DNA of 64,000 nucleotides. Source: Streptomyces sp. CB01580 (GTDB lineage: Bacteria > Actinomycetota > Actinomycetes > Streptomycetales > Streptomycetaceae). Below, piece by piece: positions 17,758 to 27,736 of the stretch. The translations under genes were made by a program, and so were the position numbers. The notes below the pieces were generated by a model, which was not told where the DNA came from, did no database searches, and saw only the letters and a program-made list of their open reading frames with translations. Location: contig NZ_LIXJ01000020.1 of NCBI RefSeq assembly GCF_001905795.1, positions 188,185-252,184 of the forward strand. Reading direction: 5' to 3'. Position 1 is the first letter of the stretch. Every line of letters begins with the position of its first letter.

Positions 17758-19740
17758 TCACTGGCCGGGATCGAAGGACACCGGCAGCCTGGCCGGCGGC
17801 CGGCCGGACGGCGGGGTCTGGAGGGTCTTCAGCGCGAACTCCATGACCTTCTTGTAGATCGGCCCGCAGATCTGGCCGCCGAAGTAGCTGCCCCTGGTGG
17901 GGTTCTGGATCGCGCAGTAGACGGTGATCTGCGGGTCGTCGGCCGGTGCGAAGCCCGCGAAGGACGCGGTGTATCCGCGGTAGCCGCCGCGTACGGGATC
18001 GACCCGGTTGGCCGTACCGGTCTTGCCCGCCACCCGGTAGCCGGGGATCTTCGCCTTCGTCCCGGTGCCCTCCTCGTCGCCGACCACCGACTCCAGCATG
18101 GCGGCGAGCGTCTTGGCGGTCTTCTCGCTGACCACCCGGGTCTTCTTCGGCTCGGGCGCGGACTCGAAGCGCCCGTCGGGGCCCTTGGCGCCGCGTACCA
18201 GCGTGGGGGCGATGCGGACGCCGCCGTTCGCGATCGTCGAGTAGATGGAGGCCGCCTGCATCGCGTTGACCGAGAGGCCCTGGCCGAACGGGATCGTGTA
18301 CTGCTGCGAGGTCGACCAGTCCCCGGGCTTGGCGAGGATGCCGGGGGTCTCGCCCGGGTAGCCGAGTCCGGTCGGCGAGCCGATCCCGAACTTGCGCAGG
18401 TAGGAGTAGAGGACCCGGTTGGCCTCGGCCTGCGTCCCGCCGAGTTCGCCGGTGGCCAGGATGGTGCCGATGTTGCTGGACTTGGCGAGTACGCCGTTGA
18501 GCGTCAGGTACCAGGTGGCGTGGTCGATGTCGTCCTTGAAGAGCCGGTCGCCGCGGTGCAGCCGGTTCGGGACGGTGACGTGGGTGCCGGGGCCGGCGAC
18601 GCCCTCCTCCAGCACGGCGGCCATGGACATGACCTTGCTGGTGGAGCCGGGTTCGTAGGCGTCCTGGAGCGCCGCGTTGCCCAGGGAGGCCGCATCGGCC
18701 TTCGAGAGGTCGTTGGGGTCGAAGCCGGGCGCGTTGGCCATGGCGAGGACCTCGCCGGTCCTGGTGTTCTGCACGACGACGTAGCCGCGGTCCGCCTTGG
18801 ACTTCTTCACCTGGGCGGTGATGGCCTGCTGGGCGGCCCACTGGATGTCGCGGTCGATGGTCAGCTCGATGTCGGAGCCGGGCACGGCCGGGACCTCCTT
18901 GGTGCCCGCGGTGGGCACCCTCCGGCCGCCGGACTGGGCGTAGCTGATCGTGCCGTCCTCGCCCGCGAGCTGCTTGTTCAGCTGCGCCTCCAGGCCGCCC
19001 GCGCCCTTGCCCTCGGCGTTGACGTAGCCCAGTATCCCGGCGGCGAGTCCCCCGTTGGGATAGACCCGCTTGGTGGTCGCCTCCTGGAAGACGCCCGCCA
19101 GCACATTGCCCCCGGGGCCGCCCGCCGCCTTGTCCTTGGCCGCCTTCTCGGCGAAGACGGACTTGAGGTCCCTGATCTGGTTCCAGACCTGCGGGGTCTG
19201 CCGGCGGGCCAGGACGGCGTAGCGGCCCTTACCGGTCAGCTTGGCGGTCAGCTCGGTGGCGTCGGCGCCGAGGATCGGGGCGAGGAGTTCGGCCGCCTGC
19301 CGGGGCGCGTCGGGGATCTTGCTGAACTCGGGCGTGAACATCGACGGGTCCGCGGTGATGTCGTACGCGTCGACGCTGGTGGCCAGCGCGACGCCGCGGC
19401 GGTCGGTGATCCGGCCGCGCTCGGCGGCGACGGTGTGCTTGAAGTAGCGGTTCACCTCGGCCTTGGCCGCGTACGCGTTGGCGTCGACGGCCTGGACCTG
19501 GAGGAGCCGGACCACGAACACCAGCATGACGAGCGTCAGGGTGAGGCCGACCAGGCGGAGGCGGGGGCGCGGGCTGCCGAGCCGCAGGCGGCGCGCGGGG
19601 CGGTTGCGGGGCGCGCGGGAGCGGGACGCGGGGGGCGCGGACCTGCGGGGGGCGGGCCGGGGGCGGCCCTTGCCTCCCGCGGAGCCGCGCGGGCGTGCGG
19701 GGCCGGGGACCCGGCGGCGCGGTGGTTCCTTGGGCGGCAC
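17758..19740 (-). CDS. ftsI: FtsI, division-specific class B penicillin-binding protein
   Basis: Septal D,D-transpeptidase that cross-links peptidoglycan made by FtsW; beta-lactam target. The 660-residue product has a basic Pro/Arg-rich cytoplasmic tail (about 1-60), one membrane helix (LRLVGLTLTLVMLVFVVRLL), a dimerisation domain (about 95-290) and the transpeptidase domain. The active site is complete: SxxK as STSK in EPGSTSKVM, SxN as SSN in LAKSSNIG, and KTG in AGKTGTAN. The GTG start at 19740 lies 4 bases after the ftsL stop, with AGGTGA upstream. Confidence 0.96.
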   Translation of the reverse strand: MPPKEPPRRRVPGPARPRGSAGGKGRPRPAPRRSAPPASRSRAPRNRPARRLRLGSPRPRLRLVGLTLTLVMLVFVVRLLQVQAVDANAYAAKAEVNRYFKHTVAAERGRITDRRGVALATSVDAYDITADPSMFTPEFSKIPDAPRQAAELLAPILGADATELTAKLTGKGRYAVLARRQTPQVWNQIRDLKSVFAEKAAKDKAAGGPGGNVLAGVFQEATTKRVYPNGGLAAGILGYVNAEGKGAGGLEAQLNKQLAGEDGTISYAQSGGRRVPTAGTKEVPAVPGSDIELTIDRDIQWAAQQAITAQVKKSKADRGYVVVQNTRTGEVLAMANAPGFDPNDLSKADAASLGNAALQDAYEPGSTSKVMSMAAVLEEGVAGPGTHVTVPNRLHRGDRLFKDDIDHATWYLTLNGVLAKSSNIGTILATGELGGTQAEANRVLYSYLRKFGIGSPTGLGYPGETPGILAKPGDWSTSQQYTIPFGQGLSVNAMQAASIYSTIANGGVRIAPTLVRGAKGPDGRFESAPEPKKTRVVSEKTAKTLAAMLESVVGDEEGTGTKAKIPGYRVAGKTGTANRVDPVRGGYRGYTASFAGFAPADDPQITVYCAIQNPTRGSYFGGQICGPIYKKVMEFALKTLQTPPSGRPPARLPVSFDPGQ

Positions 19741-19744
19741 TGCG

Positions 19745-20335
19745 TCACCTGCCGGGGCTCGTCGAGGGCTGGTCCGCCGGGGTGCTCGGCCCGGTGGACG
19801 GGTTCGGGGCGGCGCCCGTGGGGATGGCGCCCGTGGGAACGGCCGTCGCCGAGGGGGTGGGCGAGGCCGGTACCGGGTCGGTGGCCCGCGCGGTCGCGGT
19901 CGCCGTCCCGGAGGCAGGGGGGACGGGCTTGCGCGGCGGTGCGGTGGTGGGCTCGGGGATCGGTTCGGCGGTGGCCTCGTCGGGTACGCCCCGCACCTTG
20001 CCGTTCGGGCCGAGGAAGGCGGGGCTGCCACCGGGCACCATGCCCAGTTCGCGGGCCCGTCGCTCCAGCGCGTCCGGCCTGGAGAGGCCGTCGACGTCGT
20101 GCTGGAGTGCCTGCTCCTCGTCGGTCAGCTCGGTGGTCCGCTTCTTCAGCTCGCTCAGCTTGAACGATCCTTCGTTGATGGCCGAGTTGAGCATCAGGAG
20201 CGCGATCAGACCACCGCCGAGGAGCAGGACGACGAGCAGGACGAAGGGGGTACGGGCCGCAGTGCTGGGGCCGGACGGCATCAGCCGGGCGAGCCGCGCG
20301 GCCCGCACCCTCGCCTGCCGGGCCGGTCCGCTCAC
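19745..20335 (-). CDS. ftsL: FtsL-like septal membrane protein
   Basis: Bitopic division protein that bridges FtsQ/DivIC and the FtsW-FtsI synthase. It is poorly conserved in sequence; the call rests on position between rsmH and ftsI and on topology. The 196-residue product has a basic N-terminus, one helix (about 29-53, TPFVLLVVLLLGGGLIALLM) and a coiled coil (about 58-95). A Pro/Thr/Ala-rich C-terminal tail (about 115-196) is much longer than in model FtsL proteins. The GTG start has only a weak ribosome site, 49 bases after rsmH. Confidence 0.85.
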   Translation of the reverse strand: MSGPARQARVRAARLARLMPSGPSTAARTPFVLLVVLLLGGGLIALLMLNSAINEGSFKLSELKKRTTELTDEEQALQHDVDGLSRPDALERRARELGMVPGGSPAFLGPNGKVRGVPDEATAEPIPEPTTAPPRKPVPPASGTATATARATDPVPASPTPSATAVPTGAIPTGAAPNPSTGPSTPADQPSTSPGR

Positions 20336-20384
20336 CGTGCCGCCCCGCTCGTCGCCGCTGTCGGGGCCCCGGGACGCCGGGTGC

Positions 20385-21350
20385 TCATCGCTCGTCCTCG
20401 CGGATCCGCTCGGCGCCGCGCAGCCGGGCGGGGGCGGCGCGACGGTTCTCGGCGACCTCCTCCTCCGTGGGCAGCTCCGCGCCGCGCGTCAGCAGCTTCA
20501 GCCGGGGCTGGTAGCGCTCGGGCACGACGGGCAGTCCGGGCGGTGCCGTGGTGGCGGCGCCCGCCGCGAAGACCTGCTTGACCAGCCTGTCCTCCAGCGA
20601 GTGGTACGAGAGGACGGCGATGCGTCCGCCGACCGCGAGGCTCCGCACCGCGGCCGGAATGGCCCGTTCCAGGACGGCGAGCTCGCCGTTGACCTCGATG
20701 CGCAGCGCCTGGAACGTGCGCTTGGCGGGGTTGCCCCCGGTGCGCTTGGCGGCCTGCGGCAGCGCGTCACGGATCAGCTCGACGAGCCGGGCGCTGTTGC
20801 TGAACGGCTCCTTCTCGCGCTCGCGCACGATCGCCGAGACGATCCGCTTGGCCTGCTTCTCCTCGCCGTACGCGCGCAGGATCCGGACCAGTTCGCCCGG
20901 GGGGTAGGTGTTGAGGACCTCTGCGGCGCTGACGCCCGTGGTCTGGTCCATGCGCATGTCGAGCGGGGCGTCCTGGGCGTAGGCGAAGCCGCGGTCGGCC
21001 TCGTCCAGCTGCATGGAGGAGACGCCGAGGTCGAACAGGACGCCCTGGACCTTCGGGACGCCGAGCCTGGCGAGCACCTCGGGCAGTTCGTCGTAGACCG
21101 CGTGCACCAGGGTGGCCCGGTCGCCGTACGGGGCGAGTCGCTCGCCGGAGAGCCGCAGCGCCTCCTTGTCCCGGTCGAGGGCGATCAGCCGCGCCGAGGG
21201 GAACGCCGAGAGCAGCGCCTCGCTGTGCCCGCCGAGGCCGAGGGTGCAGTCGACGACCACGGGATGCTGCGGCTCCGATGCCTCCAGAGCAGGGGCCAAC
21301 AGGTCCAGGCACCGCTGGAGCATCACCGGGACGTGTCGGGTCTGGCTCAT
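20385..21350 (-). CDS. rsmH: RsmH (MraW), 16S rRNA m4C1402 methyltransferase
   Basis: SAM-dependent N4-methyltransferase acting on cytidine 1402 in the ribosomal P site; by long-standing gene order it heads the dcw cluster. The 321-residue product shows MSQTRHVPVML at the N-terminus, the SAM motif VDCTLGLGGHSEALL, FDLGVSSMQLDEADRGF, and YHSLEDRLVKQ near the C-terminus. The ATG at 21350 follows GAGAGGG; upstream in-frame codons continue without homology. It is the first minus-strand dcw gene, and no mraZ is seen upstream. Confidence 0.96.
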   Translation of the reverse strand: MSQTRHVPVMLQRCLDLLAPALEASEPQHPVVVDCTLGLGGHSEALLSAFPSARLIALDRDKEALRLSGERLAPYGDRATLVHAVYDELPEVLARLGVPKVQGVLFDLGVSSMQLDEADRGFAYAQDAPLDMRMDQTTGVSAAEVLNTYPPGELVRILRAYGEEKQAKRIVSAIVREREKEPFSNSARLVELIRDALPQAAKRTGGNPAKRTFQALRIEVNGELAVLERAIPAAVRSLAVGGRIAVLSYHSLEDRLVKQVFAAGAATTAPPGLPVVPERYQPRLKLLTRGAELPTEEEVAENRRAAPARLRGAERIREDER

Positions 21351-21636
21351 GCGCCCTCTCAGGCTCAGGTCCGGTGCGACGGACGTACGGGCGGGTCCCC
21401 GCCCGCTCGGAAGGGGAGGCCGTCCGGCGCCGGGGAAGGGGCACCGGGCGACCGTCGAGCGGGAGAGGGCCGGACCGTACGTACGCGGCACACGGGGGAA
21501 TTCCACGGAATGTGCGGGGTGTCGTAACTTCCCGTCACTTTAGTCCACCCTGCCATTCGATCGATTCCCGATCAATCAGCCGGACAGCGCGTCGCCGGGC
21601 CCCTCGTCCACCTGGTCCTTCACCCGGTGGAATGAA
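21351..21636. other. Divergent promoter region between rsmH and carbonic anhydrase
   Basis: Part of a 388-base gene-free stretch (21351-21738). On the minus strand a TANNNT hexamer (TAAAGT, 21537-21542) is the best candidate -10 for the dcw cluster, but I see no convincing -35. No mraZ-like coding frame is visible. Confidence 0.4.
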
Positions 21637-21669
21637 CTGTTGTGAGACTTGTGGGTTACCTCACAACAG
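21637..21669. promoter_or_regulatory. Inverted repeat upstream of the carbonic anhydrase gene
   Basis: CTGTTGTGAG (21637-21646) and CTCACAACAG (21660-21669) form a perfect 10-bp inverted repeat with a 13-base spacer. It ends 56 bases before the TAACGT -10 hexamer of the plus-strand gene, so it could be an upstream operator for a dimeric regulator. Confidence 0.55.
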
Positions 21670-21725
21670 AAGTCGTTGACGTTCTTTGTCCCCTTCCACA
21701 GCACGACGCGGCCGGGCGCGGGAGA

Positions 21726-21731
21726 TAACGT
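21726..21731 (+). promoter_or_regulatory. -10 hexamer for a probable leaderless carbonic anhydrase mRNA
   Basis: TAACGT lies 7 bases before the ATG at 21739, and no Shine-Dalgarno sequence is seen. Confidence 0.5.
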
Positions 21732-21738
21732 CGTAGCC

Positions 21739-22302
21739 ATGTCGACTTCCGCGCACTCCCCCGCCGGGCCCTCCGCACCTGTTGCCGCCCCGGACCGCAC
21801 CGGGGGCACGGTCACCGACCGCCTGGTCGAGGCGAACGTCCGGTACGCCGCAGATTTCGAGGACCCGGGCATGGACGCCAAGCCGGTCCTGCACGTCGCC
21901 GTGGTCGCGTGCATGGACGCCCGGCTCGACCTGCACGACGCGCTCGGTCTCGCGCTCGGCGACTGCCACACCATTCGCAACGCGGGCGGTGTGGTCACCG
22001 ACGACGTCATCCGTTCGCTGACCATCAGCCAGCGGGCGCTCGGCACCCGCAGCATCGTCCTGATCCACCACACGAATTGCGGTCTGGAATCGATCACCGA
22101 GGAATTCCGCCAGGAACTGGAGGCGGAGGTCGGACAGCGTCCGGTCTGGGCGGTGGAGGCGTACAAGGACGCCGATCAGGACGTGCGGCAGTCGATGCAG
22201 CGCGTGCGCACCTCGCCGTTCCTTCTGCACACGGACGACGTCCGCGGTTTCGTCTTCGACGTGACGACCGGCCTGCTGCGCGAGGTGCTCCCCGTCGCCT
22301 GA
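21739..22302 (+). CDS. Beta-class carbonic anhydrase
   Basis: Zinc enzyme interconverting CO2 and bicarbonate in the cytoplasm. The 187-residue product has the zinc site of beta carbonic anhydrases: Cys in VACMDAR (C-x-D-x-R dyad), then His and Cys in HHTNCG. The RNAGGVV loop lies between them. Length and the absence of a signal sequence match small actinobacterial (Rv1284-like) members. The ATG at 21739 lacks a ribosome site but has TAACGT 7 bases upstream, so a leaderless transcript is likely. It diverges from the dcw cluster. Confidence 0.93.
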   Translation: MSTSAHSPAGPSAPVAAPDRTGGTVTDRLVEANVRYAADFEDPGMDAKPVLHVAVVACMDARLDLHDALGLALGDCHTIRNAGGVVTDDVIRSLTISQRALGTRSIVLIHHTNCGLESITEEFRQELEAEVGQRPVWAVEAYKDADQDVRQSMQRVRTSPFLLHTDDVRGFVFDVTTGLLREVLPVA

Positions 22303-22313
22303 CCGCCCCCCGA

Positions 22314-22373
22314 CCGTCAGGGCCGACTTCCCGCCGTCAGGGCCGCCTCCTTGCCGTCAGGGCCACATCCTGG
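22314..22373. repeat. Three tandem 20-bp direct repeats
   Basis: Units at 22314-22333, 22334-22353 and 22354-22373 each begin CCGTCAGGGCC and diverge in their last bases. They start 12 bases after the carbonic anhydrase stop. The rest of the 336-base gap (22303-22638) shows no coding frame or clear terminator. Confidence 0.75.
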
Positions 22374-22638
22374 ACGTCCGGACGGCCTCCCGTCCCCTCG
22401 GACGGCCCCTGTGGATCCCGATGAAACCCATCGAACCCGACATACCGCCCCGAGTTGTCCACAGGCGAGTGACACGAAGCGATAACGGCACAAGAATGCG
22501 CGTGTGACATCTCGCCGGACGCTTCCGGTGAGGTGTCCGTGTTTCGGGGTGGGCCGGACCGCCGCGCGCGCATCCGGTCCGTGAATGGGGTATCCCCTCT
22601 GCTCCTGGTGAGCGTGGGACAGGGCCGAGGAGGGCCGG

Positions 22639-23675
<1,037 letters not shown>

Positions 23676-23676
<1 letters not shown>

Positions 23677-25049
23677 TGGCCGCCGGGGGGCCGGACCCCA
23701 GGGACGACGGCGACGGCGGGGGCGCTCTTCGGGCCGCTCTGAGCGGGCTGACCACGCGCGGGCGGTCCTTCCTCGCGGCCGGTGTCGCCGCGGTGGTCTG
23801 CGCCTACGTGCTGGGCCAGGCGGATCTGCTGCGGGTCGGGCTGCTGCTCGCCGCGCTGCCGCTGGTGTGCGTGGTGGTGCTCGTCCGCACGCGTCACCGG
23901 GTCGCGGGCACCCGCCGGCTCGCGCCGTCCCGGGTCCCCGCGGGCGCGGAGGCACGGGTCCATCTGCGGATGGAGAACGTGTCGCGGCTGCCGACCGGGC
24001 TGCTGATGCTCCAGGACCGGGTGCCCTACGTGCTCGGGCCCAGGCCCCGGTTCGTGCTGGACCGGATGGAGCCGGGCGGGCGGCGCGAGGTGTCCTACCG
24101 GGTGCGGTCGGATCTGCGGGGGCGCTATCCGCTGGGGCCGCTGCAGCTGCGGCTGAGCGACCCGTTCGGCATGTGCGAGCTCACCCGCTCCTTCAGCGCG
24201 TACGACACGCTCGTCGTCGTACCGCGGACCGAGCCGCTGCCGCCGGTGCGCCTGGCGGGCGGGGCCCCGGGGTACGGCGAGGGGCGGCAGCGGTCGCCCG
24301 CCCTCGCCGGCGACGACGACGTCATTCCGCGCGGCTACCGGCACGGCGACGACCTGCGCCGGGTGCACTGGCGCTCGACCGCGCGCCACGGGGAGCTGAT
24401 GGTGCGGCGCGAGGAGCAGCCGCAGCGTCCGCAGTGCACGGTGCTGCTGGACACCCGACGGACCGCGTACCGGGGAGCCGGGCCGGATTCCGCCTTCGAG
24501 TGGGCGGTGTCCGGGGCGGCGTCCGCCCTGGTGCACATGCTGGAACGGGGCTACTCGGTCCGGTTGCTGACGGACGAGGGGAACGCCCTCCCGGGTGCGG
24601 CGGCGGGTGGTCTCGCGGGGTCGGCGCACGAGTCCGCCGAGTCGGCGAGCCTGATGCTGGACGCCCTGGCGGTGATCGACCACTCCGACGGAACCGGTCT
24701 GTCGCGCGCGTACGACATGCTGCGTGACGGCGACGGGCTGCTCATCGCGTTCTTCGGGGACCTCGACGAGGAGCGGGCGGCGGAGGTGGCCCGGATACGG
24801 CGGCGCAGCGCGGGTGCCGTGGCGTTCGTGCTGGACGGCGCGGACTGGGAGACGGACGGCGTCCCTGCCTCGGGGGCGCGGGAGGCGTTCGAGCGGCGGT
24901 TGCGGCTGCTGCGCGAATCGGGATGGACGGCGGTCCCGGTGGGGCGGGGGGCCGGTCTCGCCGATCACTGGCGGCGGGCGGGACAGGCCGGGGCGGCGGA
25001 CGGGCCCGCCGCCGTCGGCACGACGGGTTTCTCCGGGGGATGGTCATGA
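23676..25049 (+). CDS. DUF58-domain protein
   Basis: MoxR-associated protein of 457 residues. Two hydrophobic helices lie near the N-terminus (about 30-75). The DUF58 core follows, with the strongly conserved DDVIPRGYRHGDDLRRVHWRS-type region (about 210-235), and then a von Willebrand-A-like C-terminal part (about 250-400). Biochemistry is unknown; family members are proposed clients of the MoxR ATPase. It overlaps moxR at its start (TGATG) and the transglutaminase gene at its stop (ATGA). Confidence 0.9.
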
Positions 25050-27457
25050 GCGGTCGTGGTCGGATGACGCTGTGCGCCGTCGCGGCGACGCTGATGGCGG
25101 CGTGCTCGATGCTGCCGCTGGTCGAGCCGGCGGTGTGGATCCTGCCGGCCGCGATCCTGCTGGCGGTGCAGGCCGGGGCGGGCGCGCTGATCCGTCGGGC
25201 ACCGGTGCCCCGCACGCTGGTCGTCGTCGCGCAGGCGCTGGTCGCGCTGGTCCTGCTGACACTGGTGTTCGCCAAGGAGCAGGCGGTGGCCGGCGTCCTG
25301 CCGGGCCCGGAGGCGGTCCAGCGGCTGGCGCATCTGCTGGTGTCGGGCGCGGAGGACGTCGGCCGGTACGCCACGCCCGCACCGGCGACGGACGGCATCC
25401 GGCTGATGCTGATCGGCGGCGTGCTGCTGGTCGGTCTGCTGGTGGACGCGCTCGCCGTGACGTTCCGCAGCGCGGCACCGGCCGGTCTGCCGCTCCTCGC
25501 GCTGTTCTCGGTCGCGGCGGGGCTGTCCGAGGGCGGGGCGGACTGGCTCTGGTTCCTGCTGGCGGCCGGTGGCTATCTGCTGCTCCTGCTGGCCGAGGGC
25601 CGGGACCGGCTCTCCCAGTGGGGGCGGGTCTTCGGCGGTGGCGCCGGGTCCCGGGGCGGTGCGGGCGGCGTCCTCTCCGGCGGCCGGCCGATGGCCCCGG
25701 TCCGTACCGGGCGCCGCATCGGCGTGCTGGCGCTGGGCATCTCCCTGCTGGTCCCGGCGGCGCTGCCCGCGCTCGACGGCGGTCTGCTGGCCGACGCGCG
25801 GTCCGGGGAAGGCAAGGGCGGCGGCACGATCTCCGCGGTGAATCCCCTGGTGTCCATGCAGGACAATCTGACCCAGGCGGACAACCGGCAGGTGATCTCC
25901 TACCGCACCGATTCCGGCAACCCGCAGGACTTCTATCTGCGGATCCTGGCCCTGGACACGTTCGACGGGAGCGAGTGGCGCCCCTCGACGCGCCGGCTGC
26001 AGGACGTGCCGAAGCGGCTCCCGGCCCCGGCGGGTCTCGGCCCGGACGTCACGGTCACCGAGGTCCGGTCGAGCATCTCCGCCGCCCCTTCCTACCGGCA
26101 GACCTATCTGCCGCTCCCCTACCCCGCGATCGAGGTCAGGGTCGGCGGGAAGTGGCGGTACGAGCCGGCGGGGCGGACCCTCGTCGGTGACGACGGGGAG
26201 ACGACGGGCGGCGCACAGTACCGGGTCTCCAGCCTGGTGGTCCGGCCGACGGCCGACCAGCTCGCCACGGCGGGCGCCGTGCCCTCCGCCCTGCGGCAGG
26301 AGTACACCCGCGTCCCGCGGTCGCTGCCGAAGGTGGTCCGCGAGACCGCGGCCGAGGTGACCAAGGGCGCCGGCAACGACTACGAGCGCGCGGTGAAGCT
26401 TCAGGACTTCTTCGCCTCGGACGGCGGTTTCGCCTACGACACCTCCGTCGACTCGGGCACCGGGAGCGCCGCGATCGCCCGGTTCCTCAAAGAGAAGCAG
26501 GGTTTTTGCGTCCACTTCTCGTTCACGATGGCCGCGATGGCCCGGACGCTGGGAATTCCGGCGCGGGTCGCGGTGGGCTTCACTCCCGGCACCCCGCAGC
26601 CGGACGGTTCGATGTCGGTGGGGCTGCGCGACGCTCATGCCTGGCCGGAACTGTACTTCGAGGGCATCGGGTGGACGCGTTTCGAGCCCACCCCCACGCG
26701 GGGTACCGCCCCGTCCTACACACTGCCGGACGCCCCGAGCGGTGAGACGCCCGCCCCCGCCGTGCCGGAGAGCGGACCCTCGGCGGTCCCGAGCGCCGAA
26801 CCGTCCGTGGCGGACGACTGCCCGGCCCCCATGCGCAAGCAGGGCGAGTGCGGCAGCTCGGCGGCGCCGGGCGCGGCGGTTCCGACGGACTCGGGGACGC
26901 CGCCGGGCACCGTTGTCGGCCTGGCCGCGATCGCCCTGGTGGTCCTGGCGCTGCCGCTGCTGCCCCTGATCTGGCGGCTCCGTGTGCGCAGACGGCGGCT
27001 GGGTCTCCCGGCGGGACGCACCCCGACGGACACGACGGCCAGGACGCTGGCGGCCTGGCGGGAGGTCATCGACACGGCCTGGGACCACGGGATCGGGCCC
27101 GACGACTCCCTGACGCCGCGCAAGGCGGCCGAGCGGCTGGTGCGGCTGGGGCGGCTCGGCCCCGACGCGTCCGCCGCGGTGCACCGGGTCGCGGGCGCGG
27201 TGGAGCAGGTGCTCTACGCCCCGGAGCCCCGGCCCGGCACAGGGCTCGCCGAGGACGTGGAGGCGGTACGGGCCGGGCTGTGGGAGTCGGCCGGGCGGAG
27301 GACGCGAGTCCGCGCCGTCGTCGCGCCGCGCTCGGCCGCTCGGGTGGCCCGTGCCGCGTCGGAGCGCTGGGCGGCGTTCGGCGAGGGGTGGGCGGCGCGG
27401 CGGGGCCGGATCCGGTGGGCGGGTCGGCTGCGCGGGCCGTCCCGCCGGTGGGGATGA
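25046..27457 (+). CDS. Membrane-anchored transglutaminase-like protein (DUF3488/DUF4129)
   Basis: An 803-residue integral membrane protein. The N-terminal part has about six hydrophobic helices (to about residue 255). An extracytoplasmic transglutaminase-like domain follows, with catalytic Cys near residue 488 (GFCVHFS) and the His/Asp pair in DAHAWPELYFEGIGW. After a Pro/Ser linker comes one more helix (about 625-650, VVGLAAIALVVLALPLLPLI) and a cytoplasmic DUF4129-like tail. The substrate is unknown; the family may be a protease or cross-linker. GGGGGA precedes the ATG, which overlaps the DUF58 stop. Confidence 0.92.
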   Translation: MSGRGRMTLCAVAATLMAACSMLPLVEPAVWILPAAILLAVQAGAGALIRRAPVPRTLVVVAQALVALVLLTLVFAKEQAVAGVLPGPEAVQRLAHLLVSGAEDVGRYATPAPATDGIRLMLIGGVLLVGLLVDALAVTFRSAAPAGLPLLALFSVAAGLSEGGADWLWFLLAAGGYLLLLLAEGRDRLSQWGRVFGGGAGSRGGAGGVLSGGRPMAPVRTGRRIGVLALGISLLVPAALPALDGGLLADARSGEGKGGGTISAVNPLVSMQDNLTQADNRQVISYRTDSGNPQDFYLRILALDTFDGSEWRPSTRRLQDVPKRLPAPAGLGPDVTVTEVRSSISAAPSYRQTYLPLPYPAIEVRVGGKWRYEPAGRTLVGDDGETTGGAQYRVSSLVVRPTADQLATAGAVPSALRQEYTRVPRSLPKVVRETAAEVTKGAGNDYERAVKLQDFFASDGGFAYDTSVDSGTGSAAIARFLKEKQGFCVHFSFTMAAMARTLGIPARVAVGFTPGTPQPDGSMSVGLRDAHAWPELYFEGIGWTRFEPTPTRGTAPSYTLPDAPSGETPAPAVPESGPSAVPSAEPSVADDCPAPMRKQGECGSSAAPGAAVPTDSGTPPGTVVGLAAIALVVLALPLLPLIWRLRVRRRRLGLPAGRTPTDTTARTLAAWREVIDTAWDHGIGPDDSLTPRKAAERLVRLGRLGPDASAAVHRVAGAVEQVLYAPEPRPGTGLAEDVEAVRAGLWESAGRRTRVRAVVAPRSAARVARAASERWAAFGEGWAARRGRIRWAGRLRGPSRRWG

Positions 27458-27504
27458 CGTCTGCGGGAACGCGGTCCCCGGCGACGGCGTCTGCGACGGC
27501 GCGA

Positions 27505-27594
27505 GGGCCTGTCCTCGAACCGCCGCCTGCCGTGCGGTGCCTGGCACGCACGGCCCGGCCTCCGGCCGAACGCCGGCGGTTCGAGGACGGGCCC
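27505..27594. repeat. Dispersed inverted-repeat element, copy 2 (short form)
   Basis: The arms 27505-27525 and 27574-27594 form a 21-bp inverted repeat with one mismatch (left arm GGGCCTGTCCTCGAACCG). The ends match those of copies 1 and 3, but the inner core is missing. It lies 47 bases after the transglutaminase stop. A right-end fragment (CCCGGCCGGACGGCAGTTCG, then AGGACGG) follows at about 27678-27704. Confidence 0.75.
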
Positions 27595-27603
27595 GAGCAC
27601 GGA

Positions 27604-27637
27604 CGAGGGGCGACCGCGGTGTCGCGGTCGCCCCTCG
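27604..27637. terminator. Bidirectional hairpin terminator
   Basis: Perfect 15-bp stem (27604-27618 with 27623-27637) around a GTGT loop, between the convergent transglutaminase and DUF3040 genes. Confidence 0.85.
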
Positions 27638-27736
27638 CTCAAGCGTGCTTCGGGCCTCGGGATGCCTGCGTGCTCGCCCGGCCGGACGGCAGTTCGAGGA
27701 CGGCGTCCCCAACAGCGTCCCCAGCGGCCCTGTCCG

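Noticed and set aside
16013..18841. Single 942-residue protein merging murE with upstream sequence
   Set aside because: The first 360 residues are an out-of-frame reading of ftsI. The murE start with a proper ribosome site is at 17740.
22455..22463. TTGTCCACA, identical to the Streptomyces DnaA-box consensus
   Set aside because: A single isolated box with no cluster around it, in the gap before the moxR-like gene. Chance or a minor titration site is more likely than an origin.
24965..27712. A 915-codon open frame antisense to the transglutaminase gene
   Set aside because: Low-complexity basic translation, no ribosome site; the sense strand encodes a clear multi-domain protein.
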